From: Pseudomonas sp. GOM7
Lineage (GTDB): Bacteria > Pseudomonadota > Gammaproteobacteria > Pseudomonadales > Pseudomonadaceae
Assembly (NCBI RefSeq): GCF_026723825.1
Contig: NZ_CP113519.1
Span: forward strand, 1,054,001 to 1,118,000
DNA length: 64,000 bases
Direction of reading: 5' to 3'
Shown piece by piece: positions 1 to 13,364 of this stretch (position 1 is the stretch's first letter; the number at the start of each line of letters is the position of its first letter). Both the position numbers and the translations under genes were made by a program. The notes under the pieces were generated by a model. The model ran no database searches. It had not been told where the DNA came from and was given only the letters and a program-made list of their open reading frames with translations.

Positions 1-24
1 GAAGCCATGGCCAAGCGCCGCTAA
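1..24 (+). CDS. carA: carbamoyl-phosphate synthase small subunit, C-terminal end only
   Basis: Only the last seven codons and the TAA stop lie in the window, reading EAMAKRR. The frame stops 36 bases before carB, and carA precedes carB in Pseudomonas. The small subunit is the glutaminase that feeds ammonia to CarB. Identity rests on position and this short tail, not on any domain. Confidence 0.7.
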   Translation, partial: EAMAKRR

Positions 25-60
25 GCCCGCCGACTGACCCAAGGATTCGAGAGAGATAAA

Positions 61-3278
<3,218 letters not shown>

Positions 3279-3282
<4 letters not shown>

Positions 3283-3755
3283 ACAAGTACCCCATGACCG
3301 TCCAGGGCGCTCGCGCCCTGGAAGAAGAGCTGGCGCACCTGACCAAGGTGCGTCGTCCCGCACTGAGCCAGGCGATCGCCGAGGCTCGCGAACTGGGCGA
3401 CCTCAAGGAAAACGCCGAATACCATGCCGCGCGTGAAGAACAGGGTATGGTCGAGGCTCGTGTGCGTGATATCGAAGGTCGCCTGCAGAATGCGGTGATC
3501 ATCGACGTCACCACCATCGAGCACACCGGCAAGGTGATCTTCGGCACCACGGTGGAAATCGCCAACGTCGAGACTGACGAAAGCGTGACCTACCAGATCG
3601 TTGGCGAAGACGAAGCCGACATCAAGCAGGGCAAGATCTCCGTCGGTTCGCCCATCGCCCGTGCCCTGGTGGGCAAGAGCGAGGGTGACGTAGTCGGCGT
3701 GCAGACTCCAAGTGGCCTGGTCGAGTACGAGATTGTCGAAGTCCGCCACATCTAA
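3279..3755 (+). CDS. greA: transcription elongation factor GreA
   Basis: A 158-residue protein, the canonical GreA length. It has the N-terminal antiparallel coiled coil carrying the acidic tip ([18 protein letters not shown], residues ~39-56) and a C-terminal FKBP-like domain ([16 protein letters not shown]). GreA enters the RNA polymerase secondary channel and stimulates cleavage of backtracked transcripts. The start codon overlaps the carB stop by four bases; carB-greA order is conserved in Pseudomonas. Start and function are secure. Confidence 0.98.
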
Positions 3756-4167
3756 ACTGCAACAGCCGTCACGGGCCACTGCCGTCAGTTGGCAGTTGGC
3801 CCAGACTATCTGGGTCGGCGGCTTGTGGTTATTGCAGTTCGTCATTTTGCCGGCCATTGGCCAGACCGGGCTGGCGCCGCTGCTGGTGCAGGATATTTCC
3901 GCGCAATTGACGCCGCTGCTGATCGGCCTGGCGGCTGTCTGTGTGGCAGTGCAGGCTTTTGCGCTGTTACGCGTGGAGGGGCTTGCCAGTTTCTGGCGCG
4001 ATGTGCGTGGCCAGTTGCTGCTGACCGTTGCTGTCATGGCCCTGAGCCATCTGCTGGTGCGCCAGTACTGGCCCGAGGCCGAGTACTGGCTACGCTTCAG
4101 CTATCTGGTGATGGCGTTCTGCGGGTTGCTACTGGTGGTGCAACCCATACCGGGGAAGAGCCGCTAA
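3712..4167 (+). CDS. small inner-membrane protein, DUF4149-like
   Basis: Up to 151 residues with four hydrophobic stretches, including a first segment with [15 protein letters not shown] and a final one ending [13 protein letters not shown]. It resembles the DUF4149-type membrane protein found after greA in Pseudomonas; its function is unknown. The start is uncertain. A GTG at 3712 lies inside greA and has no clear ribosome binding site. TTG codons at 3733 and 3796 would give shorter products that begin just before the first membrane segment and look more natural. It converges on yhbY across a repeat-rich gap. Confidence 0.75.
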   Translation: MAWSSTRLSKSATSKLQQPSRATAVSWQLAQTIWVGGLWLLQFVILPAIGQTGLAPLLVQDISAQLTPLLIGLAAVCVAVQAFALLRVEGLASFWRDVRGQLLLTVAVMALSHLLVRQYWPEAEYWLRFSYLVMAFCGLLLVVQPIPGKSR

Positions 4168-4169
4168 AA

Positions 4170-4282
4170 GAGCGGCTATAAGCTGCAAGCCACAAGCTTC
4201 AAGTAAAAGCGCGTAGCGCTCGCCAAATCGAGCGGCAGGGCGCGAATCCTGATTTGCTTGCAGCTTGCAGCTTGCAGCCGCT
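4170..4282. repeat. imperfect inverted repeat between convergent genes
   Basis: The left part (gcggctataagctgcaagc) and right part (cttgcagcttgcagccgc) are imperfect inverted copies of the GCTTGCAGCTTG motif. Similar AAGCTTGAAGCTTG-type repeats recur at 15867-15985. A fold here could act as a two-way terminator for the DUF4149 gene and yhbY. No coding potential is seen. Confidence 0.55.
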
Positions 4283-4594
4283 TCAGCCCTGATAACGAAT
4301 GACGTTGGACAGGTTGCGGTTCGGCTTGGGGTTCTTGCGGTAGAGCAGGGCGACCTTGCCGATCGACTGCACCAGCTCGGCCTTGCCGGCCTCGCACAGG
4401 GCGGTGATGGCAGCCTGGCGGTCTTCACGCTCGGCGAGGCGCAGTTGCACCTTGATCAGCTCGTGATCGCTCAGGGCGCGCTCGAGCTCGCCCAGCACGC
4501 CTTCGGTCAAACCATTGTCGGCCACGATCAATACAGGTTTCAGGTGGTGGCCGATAGATTTGAATTGTTTCTTCTGCTCTTGAGTGAGCGGCAT
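4283..4594 (-). CDS. yhbY: ribosome-associated RNA-binding protein YhbY (CRM domain)
   Basis: A 103-residue protein made almost entirely of one CRS1/YhbY (CRM) domain: LTQEQKKQFKSIGHHLKPV at the N-terminus, the GLTEGVLGELERAL helix, then the ELIKVQL strand. YhbY family proteins bind precursor 50S particles and help ribosome assembly. It is divergent from rlmE across 91 bases, so two ribosome-maturation genes share a control region. Length and domain match the family. Confidence 0.95.
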   Translation of the reverse strand: MPLTQEQKKQFKSIGHHLKPVLIVADNGLTEGVLGELERALSDHELIKVQLRLAEREDRQAAITALCEAGKAELVQSIGKVALLYRKNPKPNRNLSNVIRYQG

Positions 4595-4685
4595 AATCGT
4601 TAGTACCTAATTCGGTCTGGAAAAACGGCGCCTATCTTACCCGAGCCCGCGCTGTTATTCATGACCCGTTGAATCCGAGGTTGCA

Positions 4686-5309
4686 GTGGCACGTTCCAAG
4701 ACCAGCCCGCGTTGGCTGAAAGAGCATTTCGACGATCCCTACGTGAAGATGGCGCAGAAGGACGGCTATCGTTCGCGCGCCAGCTACAAGCTGCTGGAGA
4801 TCCAGGAGAAGGATCGCATCCTGCGCCCCGGCATGACCGTGGTCGATCTGGGCGCTGCTCCGGGTGGCTGGTCGCAGGTCACCAGCCGGGTGATCGGTGA
4901 CAAGGGGCGGCTGATCGCCTCCGACATCCTGGAAATGGACAGTATTCCCGATGTGGCTTTCATCCAGGGCGACTTCACCGATGATGCTGTATTCGCGCGC
5001 ATTCTCGAAGCCATCGGAGAAAATCCGGTCGACCTTGTTATTTCCGACATGGCCCCCAATATGAGTGGGGTAAGGGCGGCCGATCAGCCGCGCGCCATGT
5101 ACCTGTGCGAACTGGCGCTGGATCTGGCCAGCCGCGTGCTGCGCCCAGGTGGCGATTTTCTCATCAAGATTTTCCAGGGTGAAGGCTTCGACCTTTACCA
5201 CAAGCAGGTGCGGGAAAGTTTCGAGAAGGTGCAGATGCGCAAGCCACTGTCTTCCCGTGACCGTTCCCGCGAGCAGTACCTGCTGGCCCGTGGCTTTCGT
5301 GGGGTCTGA
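4686..5309 (+). CDS. rlmE: 23S rRNA 2'-O-ribose methyltransferase RlmE (FtsJ/RrmJ)
   Basis: A 207-residue FtsJ-family enzyme that methylates U2552 in the 23S A-loop using SAM. Visible features are the SAM-binding motif [14 protein letters not shown] (residues ~55-68), DMAPNMSG with the catalytic Asp near residue 124, and the catalytic Lys in [10 protein letters not shown] near 164. The start is a GTG at 4686, which gives the typical [11 protein letters not shown]-terminus. It is followed by ftsH on the same strand, as in many gamma-proteobacteria, where both are heat-shock genes. Confidence 0.98.
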   Translation: MARSKTSPRWLKEHFDDPYVKMAQKDGYRSRASYKLLEIQEKDRILRPGMTVVDLGAAPGGWSQVTSRVIGDKGRLIASDILEMDSIPDVAFIQGDFTDDAVFARILEAIGENPVDLVISDMAPNMSGVRAADQPRAMYLCELALDLASRVLRPGGDFLIKIFQGEGFDLYHKQVRESFEKVQMRKPLSSRDRSREQYLLARGFRGV

Positions 5310-5472
5310 GTTGAAACGGGGCGGCCTTGCGCCGGTCTGATGCTGGCAAGTCTCATAAAGGGTTACAGACGGTGCCTGCGGGACGCGGGCGTTTGGTGTA
5401 AGTTAGGCGGTATATCATTGGTCGTCATGGGAAGCCTGCTTCGCCACGAGGCCTGCTTCAGAGGGTAGCTAA

Positions 5473-7392
5473 TTGAACGACATGGCAAAGAATCTCATCC
5501 TGTGGCTGATCATCGCGGCCGTGCTGGTCACCGTGATGAACAACTTCTCCAGCCCCAACGAGCCGCAGACCCTGAGCTACTCGCAGTTTATCGAGCAGGT
5601 CAAGGAAGGTCGCGTCGAGCGCGTCACCGTCGACGGTTACGTGATCACCGGCAAGCGCACCGATGGCGAAGGTTTCAAGACCATTCGTCCGGCCATCCAG
5701 GATGGCGGCCTGATCGGTGACCTGATCGACAACAACGTGGTCATCGAGGGCAAGCAGCCGGAGCAACAGAGCATCTGGACGCAGTTGCTGGTGGCCAGTT
5801 TCCCGATCCTGGTGATCATCGCGGTGTTCATGTTCTTCATGCGCCAGATGCAGGGCGGTGCTGGCGGCAAGGGCGGGCCGATGAGCTTCGGCAAGTCCAA
5901 GGCGCGCCTGCTCTCCGAAGATCAGGTCAAGACCACCTTCGCCGACGTCGCCGGTTGCGACGAGGCCAAGGAAGAGGTCAGCGAGCTGGTGGAATTCCTC
6001 CGCGATCCGGGCAAGTTCCAGCGCTTGGGCGGGCGTATCCCACGAGGTGTGCTGATGGTCGGCTCGCCCGGTACCGGCAAGACGCTGCTGGCCAAGGCCG
6101 TGGCCGGTGAGGCCAAGGTGCCGTTCTTCACCATTTCCGGTTCCGACTTCGTCGAGATGTTCGTCGGCGTGGGGGCCTCCCGCGTGCGTGACATGTTCGA
6201 TCAGGCCAAGAAGCACGCGCCCTGCATCATCTTCATCGACGAGATCGATGCTGTCGGTCGCCACCGTGGCGCCGGCATGGGCGGCGGTCACGACGAGCGC
6301 GAGCAGACCCTCAATCAGTTGCTGGTGGAGATGGATGGCTTCGAGATGAACGATGGCATCATCGTCATCGCCGCCACCAACCGCCCGGACGTGCTCGACC
6401 CGGCGCTGCTGCGTCCCGGCCGTTTCGACCGCCAGGTGGTGGTCGGCCTGCCGGACATCCGCGGTCGTGAACAGATTCTGAAAGTGCACATGCGCAAGGT
6501 GCCGATGGGCGACGACGTCAACCCGGCGGTGATCGCCCGTGGTACGCCAGGTTTCTCCGGTGCCGACCTGGCCAACCTGGTGAACGAGGCTTCGCTGTTC
6601 GCCGCTCGTGCCGGCAAGCGCCTGGTGGAAATGGCCGAATTCGAGCTGGCCAAGGACAAGATCATGATGGGCGCCGAGCGCAAGACCATGGTCATGTCCG
6701 ACAAGGAGAAGCTCAACACCGCCTATCACGAGGCCGGGCACGCCATCGTCGGTCGCTTGGTGCCCGAGCATGACCCGGTGTACAAGGTTTCCATCATTCC
6801 GCGCGGTCGTGCTCTGGGCGTGACCATGTTCCTGCCGGAAGAGGATCGCTACAGCCTGAGCAAGCGCGCGCTGATCAGCCAGATCTGCTCGTTGTTCGGC
6901 GGCCGTATCGCCGAGGAAATGACCCTGGGCTTCGACGGCGTCACCACTGGCGCGTCGAACGACATCATGCGCGCCACCCAGCTAGCCAAGAATATGGTCA
7001 CCAAGTGGGGCCTGTCCGAGAAGCTCGGCCCGCTGATGTATGCCGAGGAAGAGGGCGAGGTGTTCCTCGGCCGCAGCATGGGCAGCCAGAACAGCAACGT
7101 CTCCGGCGAAACCGCCAAGCTGATCGATGAAGAGGTGCGCCGCATCATCGACGAGTGCTATGCCACGGCCAAGAAACTGCTGGTGGAGAACCGCGACAAG
7201 CTTGACGCCATGGCCGAGGCGCTGATGAAGTACGAGACCATCGATTCCGAGCAGATCGACGACATCATGAACGGTCGCGTGCCCCGTGAGCCGCGTGGCT
7301 GGGGCGGCGGTGATTCCGGCAAGCCGCAGGCCAAGCCGGATGAAGGTACCCGTCCCGAGGCGCCGATTGGCGGCCCTGCTGCCGAACACTAA
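5473..7392 (+). CDS. ftsH: ATP-dependent zinc metalloprotease FtsH
   Basis: Up to 639 residues. An N-terminal membrane helix ([15 protein letters not shown]) is followed by a periplasmic domain and a second helix near residue 105. The AAA+ domain has Walker A GSPGTGKT (residues 197-204) and Walker B FIDEID. The zinc-protease motif HEAGH is at 419-423. FtsH degrades membrane and regulatory proteins, including LpxC in other bacteria. The frame can begin at TTG 5473 (MNDMAKN) or ATG 5482 (MAKN); both forms fit relatives. folP follows after nine bases. Confidence 0.98.
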   Translation: MNDMAKNLILWLIIAAVLVTVMNNFSSPNEPQTLSYSQFIEQVKEGRVERVTVDGYVITGKRTDGEGFKTIRPAIQDGGLIGDLIDNNVVIEGKQPEQQSIWTQLLVASFPILVIIAVFMFFMRQMQGGAGGKGGPMSFGKSKARLLSEDQVKTTFADVAGCDEAKEEVSELVEFLRDPGKFQRLGGRIPRGVLMVGSPGTGKTLLAKAVAGEAKVPFFTISGSDFVEMFVGVGASRVRDMFDQAKKHAPCIIFIDEIDAVGRHRGAGMGGGHDEREQTLNQLLVEMDGFEMNDGIIVIAATNRPDVLDPALLRPGRFDRQVVVGLPDIRGREQILKVHMRKVPMGDDVNPAVIARGTPGFSGADLANLVNEASLFAARAGKRLVEMAEFELAKDKIMMGAERKTMVMSDKEKLNTAYHEAGHAIVGRLVPEHDPVYKVSIIPRGRALGVTMFLPEEDRYSLSKRALISQICSLFGGRIAEEMTLGFDGVTTGASNDIMRATQLAKNMVTKWGLSEKLGPLMYAEEEGEVFLGRSMGSQNSNVSGETAKLIDEEVRRIIDECYATAKKLLVENRDKLDAMAEALMKYETIDSEQIDDIMNGRVPREPRGWGGGDSGKPQAKPDEGTRPEAPIGGPAAEH

Positions 7393-7401
7393 GGTTCATC
7401 G

Positions 7402-8253
7402 ATGTCCGATGCGCAACTGTTGAGCCGGCTACCCTGTGGTAGCCGGCTTCTTGATTTGACCCGTCCACAAGTGATGGGGATTCTCAACGTTACCCCCGAC
7501 TCCTTTTCCGATGGTGGCCGCTTCGCTCAGCGCGATGCGGCGCTCCGGCATGCCGAGGCCATGGCCAAGGCTGGGGCCTCGCTGATCGATGTCGGTGGCG
7601 AGTCGACCCGTCCCGGTGCCCGTCCGGTTTCGCCGACCGAAGAGCTGGAGCGTGTCGCGCCGGTGGTCGAGGCCATTGCCCGTGAGCTGGACGTGATCGT
7701 TTCCGTGGATACTTCGACGCCGGCGGTGATGCGCGAGAGTGCACGACTTGGCGCCGGGCTGATCAACGACGTGCGCTCGCTGCAGCGTGACGGTGCGCTG
7801 GACGCCGCTGCCGATACCGGCTTACCCGTGTGCCTGATGCACATGCGTGGCGAGCCCGGCAACATGCAGGACGATCCACGCTATCCCGACATCCTCATCG
7901 AGGTGCAGGATTTTCTCGTCGAGCGTATGGCAGCATGCGCCGCAGCGGGCATCCCGGCCGAGCGTATCGTGCTCGATCCTGGCTTCGGTTTTGCCAAGAC
8001 CCTGGAGCACAATCTCTCGCTGTTTCGTCGTATGGAGCGTCTGCATGCGCTGGGGCGGCCGCTGCTGGTGGGTGTGTCGCGCAAGAGCATGATCGGCAAG
8101 GTGCTCGGCCACGAAGTCGGCGGGCGGTTGTATGGCAGTCTGGCATTGGCGGCCCTGGCCTTGACTCAGGGTGCGCATATTTTGCGTGTGCACGATGTCG
8201 CCGAGACGGTGGACGTGGTGCGCATGATCGCTGCGGTGCAGGCAGCGCAATAA
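7402..8253 (+). CDS. folP: dihydropteroate synthase
   Basis: A 283-residue TIM-barrel enzyme that joins p-aminobenzoate to dihydropterin pyrophosphate in folate synthesis and is the sulfonamide target. Signatures seen are [16 protein letters not shown] (residues ~27-42), the pterin-binding [11 protein letters not shown], and GVSRKSMIG near residue 226 followed by a C-terminal RVHDV motif. It sits between ftsH and glmM, the standard gamma-proteobacterial order, with close spacing on both sides, so it is likely co-transcribed. Confidence 0.98.
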   Translation: MSDAQLLSRLPCGSRLLDLTRPQVMGILNVTPDSFSDGGRFAQRDAALRHAEAMAKAGASLIDVGGESTRPGARPVSPTEELERVAPVVEAIARELDVIVSVDTSTPAVMRESARLGAGLINDVRSLQRDGALDAAADTGLPVCLMHMRGEPGNMQDDPRYPDILIEVQDFLVERMAACAAAGIPAERIVLDPGFGFAKTLEHNLSLFRRMERLHALGRPLLVGVSRKSMIGKVLGHEVGGRLYGSLALAALALTQGAHILRVHDVAETVDVVRMIAAVQAAQ

Positions 8254-8273
8254 GCAACAAGAAGGAACGCGTT

Positions 8274-9611
8274 ATGGCTAGAAAGTATTTCGGCACCGAT
8301 GGTATTCGTGGCCGTGTCGGTGAGTTTCCCATCACCCCTGAATTCGTGCTCAGGCTGGGCTGGGCCGCCGGCATGGCGTTTCGCAAGCAGGGCAAGTGCC
8401 GCATCTTGATCGGCAAGGACACGCGCATTTCCGGCTATATGTTCGAGTCCGCGCTGGAAGCGGGCCTGGCCTCTGCCGGTGCCGACGTGCAGTTGCTCGG
8501 CCCCATGCCGACGCCAGCCATCGCCTATCTGACGCGCACCTTCCAGGCCGATGCCGGCATCGTCATCAGTGCCTCGCATAACCCTCACGACGACAATGGC
8601 ATCAAGTTCTTCTCCAGCGAAGGCACCAAGCTGCCCGACGCCGTCGAGCTGATGATCGAGGAACTGCTCGATCAGCCGATGACCGTGGTGGAGTCGGCTG
8701 CCATCGGCAAGGCGTCGCGCATCAACGATGCCTCTGGGCGCTACATCGAGTTCTGCAAGGGCAGTGTGCCCACTGGCACCAGCTTCCGCCATCTGAAGAT
8801 CGTGGTCGATTGCGCCCATGGCGCGGCCTACAAGGTCGCCCCGGCCGTGTTTCGTGAGCTGGGAGCCGAGGTCAAGGTGATGGCGGCCCAGCCGGATGGC
8901 CTCAACATCAACCACGAGTGCGGTTCCACCCATATCGCCGGCCTGCAGGCCGAGGTGCTGGCCCAGGGCGCCGATCTCGGCATTGCCTTCGATGGCGATG
9001 CCGACCGCGTGCTGATGGTGGATCACACCGGCACCGTGGTTGATGGCGACGAGCTGTTGTTCATCATCGCCCGCGACCTGCAGGAGCGCGGGCGCCTGCA
9101 TGGCGGTGTGGTCGGCACACTGATGAGCAATCTGGGGCTCGAACTGGCGTTGGCGGAGCTGAACGTGCCTTTCGTGCGCGCCAAGGTGGGCGACCGCTAC
9201 GTGATCGCCGAGCTGCAGGCGCGCAATTGGTTGCTTGGCGGCGAGAACTCCGGCCACCTGGTGTGCTTCCAGCACACCACCACCGGCGATGCCATCATCG
9301 CCGCGCTGCAGGTGCTGGTGGCGCTCAAGCGTCGTGAGCAGTCGCTGGCCGAAGCGCGCATGGGGGTCAAGAAGTGCCCGCAGGTGCTGATCAACGTGCG
9401 CTTTTCCGGTGACCTCGACCCGCTGGAGCACCCGTCGGTGAAGGAAGCCTGTGCGCGGGTGACCGAGCGCATGGCCGGGCGTGGCCGTGTGTTGCTGCGC
9501 AAGTCCGGCACCGAGCCGTTGCTGCGGGTCATGGTGGAAGGTGACGATGAGGCGCAGGTACAAGGCTATGCCGATGAATTGGCTAAGATTGTTGCCGAAG
9601 TATGCGCATGA
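8274..9611 (+). CDS. glmM: phosphoglucosamine mutase
   Basis: A 445-residue protein with the N-terminal signature YFGTDGIRG, the phosphoserine loop [12 protein letters not shown] (active Ser near residue 101), the metal-binding DGDADR motif and the C-terminal phosphate-binding RKSGTEPL loop. It converts glucosamine-6-phosphate to glucosamine-1-phosphate for UDP-GlcNAc, and so for peptidoglycan and LPS. The ATG at 8274 has AAGGAACG just upstream; an open frame runs further 5' inside folP but is not part of the protein. It lies in the ftsH-folP-glmM-tpiA-secG run. Confidence 0.98.
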   Translation: MARKYFGTDGIRGRVGEFPITPEFVLRLGWAAGMAFRKQGKCRILIGKDTRISGYMFESALEAGLASAGADVQLLGPMPTPAIAYLTRTFQADAGIVISASHNPHDDNGIKFFSSEGTKLPDAVELMIEELLDQPMTVVESAAIGKASRINDASGRYIEFCKGSVPTGTSFRHLKIVVDCAHGAAYKVAPAVFRELGAEVKVMAAQPDGLNINHECGSTHIAGLQAEVLAQGADLGIAFDGDADRVLMVDHTGTVVDGDELLFIIARDLQERGRLHGGVVGTLMSNLGLELALAELNVPFVRAKVGDRYVIAELQARNWLLGGENSGHLVCFQHTTTGDAIIAALQVLVALKRREQSLAEARMGVKKCPQVLINVRFSGDLDPLEHPSVKEACARVTERMAGRGRVLLRKSGTEPLLRVMVEGDDEAQVQGYADELAKIVAEVCA

Positions 9612-9676
9612 TTGAGCTTGCTACGCGCTGGGCTCTTGGGTAACATCTGCGCCCTCTTTGATCGACGAGGTAAAGC

Positions 9677-10432
9677 ATGCGTCGCCCCCTGGTTGCTGGT
9701 AACTGGAAAATGCACGGTACCCGCGCCAGCGTCGCAGAGCTGATCGAAGGGCTGCGTCAGCAGGTATTGCCTGTTGATGTCGACGTCGCGGTATTTCCCT
9801 CCAGTCTGCATGTTGCCCAGGTCATCGAGGCGCTGGCAGGCAAGGGGGTGAAGGTCGGGGTGCAGGACTGCGCGGCGCAAGTCGAGCAGGGTGCGCTGAC
9901 TGGTGAGCTGGCGACCTCTCAACTGGCTGACGCCGGTTGTGAGTTTGTGCTGGTGGGTCATTCCGAGCGTCGCCTGATCCTGGGTGAAAGTGACGATGTG
10001 GTCGTGCGCAAGTTCGCCGCGGTGCAGGCAGCGGGATTGATCCCTGTGCTCTGTCTCGGTGAAACCCGCGAGCAGCGTGAGTCGAATGCGACGCTGAGCG
10101 TGGTGGGTGGCCAGTTGGCGGCGGTGATCGACGCCCTGGGTGTCGGCTCGCTTGGAAATGCCGTCGTGGCCTATGAGCCTGTCTGGGCCATTGGCACCGG
10201 CTTGACCGCTACGCCCGAGCAGGCTCAGGAAGTGCATGCTGCCATCCGCGCGCAGGTTGCGCAATTGGATGCCGGTGTGGCGAGCGGGCTGAGAATTCTT
10301 TATGGCGGCAGCGTCAAGGCCGCCAGTGCAGCCGAGTTGTTCGGCATGCAGGATATCGATGGGGGGCTTGTGGGTGGAGCCTCTCTGAATGCGGATGAAT
10401 TCGGCGCGATCTGTCGCGCTGCAGGAAACTGA
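9677..10432 (+). CDS. tpiA: triosephosphate isomerase
   Basis: A 251-residue TIM barrel interconverting dihydroxyacetone phosphate and glyceraldehyde-3-phosphate. The substrate-binding N-terminus reads VAGNWKMHG. The catalytic His lies in GHSERR and the catalytic Glu in [11 protein letters not shown] (loop 6 follows); ILYGGSVK binds phosphate. Start ATG 9677 is preceded by ACGAGGTAAAGC, a fair ribosome binding site. secG begins three bases after its stop, so the two are almost certainly one transcript. Confidence 0.98.
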   Translation: MRRPLVAGNWKMHGTRASVAELIEGLRQQVLPVDVDVAVFPSSLHVAQVIEALAGKGVKVGVQDCAAQVEQGALTGELATSQLADAGCEFVLVGHSERRLILGESDDVVVRKFAAVQAAGLIPVLCLGETREQRESNATLSVVGGQLAAVIDALGVGSLGNAVVAYEPVWAIGTGLTATPEQAQEVHAAIRAQVAQLDAGVASGLRILYGGSVKAASAAELFGMQDIDGGLVGGASLNADEFGAICRAAGN

Positions 10433-10435
10433 AGA

Positions 10436-10816
10436 ATGCTGGAAACAGTCGTAGTGGTTCTGCACCTGATGGGTGCGATCGGTATTGTGGCGCTGGTGCT
10501 GTTGCAGCAGGGCAAGGGTGCTGATGCAGGTGCTTCTTTCGGTGCTGGTGCTTCGGCAACTGTATTCGGAAGCCAAGGTTCCTCTACCTTTCTGAGTAAG
10601 TTTACTGGTATACTCGCCGCAGCTTTTTTCATTACCAGCTTGGGTTTAGCGTTCTTTGCTAAAGAAAAAGCTGAAGCACTGACACAGGTTGGTCTGCCAG
10701 ATCCAGCGGTTCTGGAAGTCCAGCAAAAACCGGCAGCAGAAGATGTGCCGGTGCTCGAAGAGCAGAAGGCACCTGCATCCGATGCGTCGGACGTGCCGGA
10801 GGCTCCAAAGCAGTAA
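10436..10816 (+). CDS. secG: Sec translocon subunit SecG
   Basis: A 126-residue protein with two membrane segments, [19 protein letters not shown] near the N-terminus and [16 protein letters not shown] near residues 60-77. They flank the Gly/Ala-rich [15 protein letters not shown] loop typical of SecG. It assists SecYEG protein export. The acidic, Pro/Ala-rich tail after residue ~85 is as variable as in other SecG proteins. It is followed seven bases later by a leucine tRNA gene, probably on the same transcript. Confidence 0.96.
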   Translation: MLETVVVVLHLMGAIGIVALVLLQQGKGADAGASFGAGASATVFGSQGSSTFLSKFTGILAAAFFITSLGLAFFAKEKAEALTQVGLPDPAVLEVQQKPAAEDVPVLEEQKAPASDASDVPEAPKQ

Positions 10817-10823
10817 CCGTTTT

Positions 10824-10909
10824 GCCGAGGTGGTGGAATTGGTAGACACGCTACCTTGAGGTGGTAGTGGCCATAGGCTGTAGGGGTTCGAGTCCCCTCC
10901 TCGGTACCA
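10824..10909 (+). tRNA. tRNA-Leu (anticodon GAG)
   Basis: Acceptor arms GCCGAGG and CCTCGGT pair (one G-U), followed by A and an encoded CCA. The anticodon stem CTACC/GGTAG encloses loop TTGAGGT, so the anticodon is GAG, reading CUC/CUU. A long variable arm, as expected of a class II leucine tRNA, gives 86 nt in total. It starts seven bases after secG, suggesting processing from the secG transcript. Confidence 0.97.
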
Positions 10910-10914
10910 TACTC

Positions 10915-10943
10915 AAGAAAGCCCGCAGTTCGCGGGCTTTCTT
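10915..10943 (+). terminator. Rho-independent terminator after secG/tRNA-Leu
   Basis: A perfect 12-bp stem, AAGAAAGCCCGC / GCGGGCTTTCTT, with a five-base loop (AGTTC), six bases after the tRNA 3' end. The T-rich 3' arm acts as the U-tract. Confidence 0.9.
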
Positions 10944-10960
10944 GTTGCTGGAGTGTTTGG

Positions 10961-10990
10961 TTGACCCTCGCCAGGGGGTGGCCGTATAAT
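10961..10990 (+). promoter_or_regulatory. sigma70 promoter of tRNA-fMet
   Basis: TTGACC at -35 and a perfect TATAAT at -10, separated by 18 bases and ending 16 bases before the mature tRNA 5' end. A GC-rich discriminator (TCCGGCCCGG) follows, typical of stringently controlled stable-RNA promoters. Confidence 0.9.
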
Positions 10991-11006
10991 TCCGGCCCGG
11001 CTTTGA

Positions 11007-11083
<77 letters not shown>

Positions 11084-11093
11084 GTTTCAGCAG

Positions 11094-11114
11094 GCCCCTT
11101 TTCAGGGGCTTTTT
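11094..11114 (+). terminator. Rho-independent terminator after tRNA-fMet
   Basis: Stem GCCCCT/AGGGGC with a TTTC loop, followed by TTTTTG, eleven bases after the tRNA 3' end. Confidence 0.85.
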
Positions 11115-11161
11115 GTTAGCTGAAAGACAATGCCCGCAGGTATTTCCGGTGGGTTGAAGGG

Positions 11162-11184
11162 ATGGGCGTTTCGCCCATTTTTTA
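11162..11184 (+). terminator. hairpin with T-run upstream of rimP
   Basis: ATGGGCG/CGCCCAT with a three-base TTT loop, followed by TTTTTATTT. It has the form of a Rho-independent terminator but lies in the rimP leader, 30 bases before the start. It may be a backup terminator for the tRNA or an attenuator of the rimP-nusA-infB operon. Confidence 0.6.
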
Positions 11185-11212
11185 TTTGCACAGCATGCAC
11201 GAGGGCCGTTAA

Positions 11213-11671
11213 GTGTCGAGCAAGCTAGAACAGTTGCAGGCCTTGTTGGCCCCGGTAGTCGAAGCGCTTGGCTATCAATGCTGGGGCATCGAGTTCCTGT
11301 CGCAGGGGCGTCATTCGCTGCTGCGTGTCTATATCGACAAGGCCGATGGCATTCTCATCGACGATTGCGAGATCGTCAGCCGTCAGCTCAGTGGTGTACT
11401 GGATGTCGAGGATCCGATTACCTCGGAGTACACCCTGGAAGTTTCCTCTCCCGGCATGGATCGTCCACTGTTCACCCTGGAACAGTTCGCGGCGCACGTC
11501 GGTGAGCAGGCAAAGATCAAGCTGCGTTCGCCCTTCGAGGGGCGCCGCAACTTTCAGGGCCTTCTCCGTGGTGTGGAGGAGCAGGACGTGGTGGTACAGG
11601 TGGATGACCACGAGTACCTGTTGCCGATCGATCTGATCGACAAGGCCAATATCATCCCCCGATTTGATTGA
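11213..11671 (+). CDS. rimP: ribosome maturation factor RimP
   Basis: A 152-residue protein of the YhbC/RimP family, needed for 30S subunit maturation. It shows the N-terminal alpha/beta domain with [22 protein letters not shown], the [11 protein letters not shown] signature near residue 80, and an SH3-like C-terminal domain. The start is GTG at 11213, giving MSSKLEQLQ. It is first in the rimP-nusA-infB-rbfA-truB-rpsO-pnp cluster, with nusA beginning 184 bases later. Confidence 0.97.
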   Translation: MSSKLEQLQALLAPVVEALGYQCWGIEFLSQGRHSLLRVYIDKADGILIDDCEIVSRQLSGVLDVEDPITSEYTLEVSSPGMDRPLFTLEQFAAHVGEQAKIKLRSPFEGRRNFQGLLRGVEEQDVVVQVDDHEYLLPIDLIDKANIIPRFD

Positions 11672-11855
11672 GACGCGCATCCCGCGTTGCCCTACCAGCC
11701 CTTGGCCTGCAGGTATTCTGCACAGGAACGCGGGGCGAGCAGGGGGTAATGCAGATTGCGCGAACACAGCGCGACACCGCACGAACGTAGCGCCAATGGC
11801 GTGAAAGTGGTGCGGGTTGCGTGGATCCAATGGATTGCGAAAGGCGAGGCGTACG

Positions 11856-13337
11856 ATGAGCAAAGAAGTACTGCTAGTTGTTGAGTCGGTATCCAACGAA
11901 AAAGGTGTACCGGCCGGCGTGATTTTCGAGGCGCTGGAGCTGGCTCTGGCGACCGCTACCAAGAAGCGTTTCGAGGACGAGGTCGACCTGCGCGTGTCGA
12001 TCAATCGTCAGAATGGTAGCTACGAAACCTTCCGTCGCTGGACCGTGGTCGACGAATCGGAGTTCGAGGATCCGGCCTACCAACTGACCGACGACATGCC
12101 GCAGGCCGTCGAGGCCAACGCCAAGATCGGTGACGTGCTCGAAGAGAAGATCGAGTCCATCGAGTTCGGCCGTATCGCCGCGCAAACCGCCAAGCAGGTC
12201 ATCGTGCAGAAGGTGCGTGAAGCCGAGCGTGCACAGGTGGTCGACGCCTATCGCGAGCGCCTGGGCGAGATCATCTCCGGTACCGTGAAGAAGGTCACCC
12301 GCGACAGCGTCATCGTCGATCTGGGCAACAACGCCGAAGCGCTGCTGGCCCGTGAGGACATCATTCCGCGCGAGACTTTCCGCGTCGGTGTGCGTCTGCG
12401 TGCCCTGCTCAAGGAAATCCGCACCGAGAACCGTGGCCCGCAACTGATCCTGTCGCGTACCGCACCGGAAATGCTGATCGAGCTGTTCCGCATCGAAGTG
12501 CCGGAAATCGCCGAAGGCCTGATCGAGGTCAAGGGCGCCTCCCGCGATCCGGGCTCGCGCGCCAAGATCGCCGTGCGTTCCAAGGACAAGCGTATCGACC
12601 CGCAGGGTGCCTGCATCGGCATGCGCGGTTCGCGCGTACAGGCCGTGTCCGGCGAGCTGGGCGGTGAACGCGTGGACATCGTGCTGTGGGACGACAACCC
12701 TGCGCAGTTCGTCATCAACGCCATGTCGCCGGCCGAAGTGGCGGCGATCATCGTCGACGAAGACGCCCACGCCATGGATATCGCCGTGGCGGCGGACAAC
12801 CTGGCTCAGGCCATCGGCCGTGGTGGCCAGAACGTGCGCCTGGCCAGTCAGTTGACTGGCTGGACGCTGAACGTCATGACCGAAGCCGACATCCAGGCCA
12901 AGCAACAGGCTGAAACCGGCGACATCATGCAGTCCTTCATCGACGAGCTGGAGGTCGACGAAGAACTGGCCCAAGTCCTGGTCGAAGAGGGTTTCACCAG
13001 TCTCGAAGAGATTGCCTACGTACCCATGGAAGAAATGCTCAGCATCGATGGCTTCGACGAGGAGATCGTCAACGAGCTGCGCGCGCGAGCCAAGGATCGT
13101 CTGCTGACCAAGGCGATCGCCAACGAGGAGAAGTTGGCCGATGCCCATCCAGCGGATGACCTGCTGGAAGTCGAGGGTATGGACAAGGCGCTGGCTCTGG
13201 AGCTGGCGCTGCGCGGCGTGATTACCCGTGAAGACCTGGCCGAGCAGTCGATTGACGACTTGCTCGACATCGACGGCATCGACGAAGAGCGTGCCGGCAA
13301 GCTGATCATGGCCGCCCGAGCCCATTGGTTCGAGTAA
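11856..13337 (+). CDS. nusA: transcription termination/antitermination factor NusA
   Basis: A 493-residue protein. The N-terminal RNAP-binding domain begins [17 protein letters not shown]. An S1 domain follows ([16 protein letters not shown], residues ~140-155), then two KH domains ([18 protein letters not shown] and [13 protein letters not shown]). Two C-terminal acidic helix-hairpin-helix repeats ([27 protein letters not shown]) complete it. It controls pausing, termination and rRNA antitermination. The start was set at ATG 11856, preceded by GGCGAGGCG; an in-frame extension to 11817 lacks family similarity. infB follows after 27 bases. Confidence 0.98.
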   Translation: MSKEVLLVVESVSNEKGVPAGVIFEALELALATATKKRFEDEVDLRVSINRQNGSYETFRRWTVVDESEFEDPAYQLTDDMPQAVEANAKIGDVLEEKIESIEFGRIAAQTAKQVIVQKVREAERAQVVDAYRERLGEIISGTVKKVTRDSVIVDLGNNAEALLAREDIIPRETFRVGVRLRALLKEIRTENRGPQLILSRTAPEMLIELFRIEVPEIAEGLIEVKGASRDPGSRAKIAVRSKDKRIDPQGACIGMRGSRVQAVSGELGGERVDIVLWDDNPAQFVINAMSPAEVAAIIVDEDAHAMDIAVAADNLAQAIGRGGQNVRLASQLTGWTLNVMTEADIQAKQQAETGDIMQSFIDELEVDEELAQVLVEEGFTSLEEIAYVPMEEMLSIDGFDEEIVNELRARAKDRLLTKAIANEEKLADAHPADDLLEVEGMDKALALELALRGVITREDLAEQSIDDLLDIDGIDEERAGKLIMAARAHWFE

Positions 13338-13364
13338 GCGGTTGCGGCCTGAGGAGAAAGATGC

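Noticed and set aside
5310..5472. Possible heat-shock (sigma32) promoter before ftsH
   Set aside because: TTGAAA is present at 5310 but no matching -10 (CCCAT-type) lies at the right distance.
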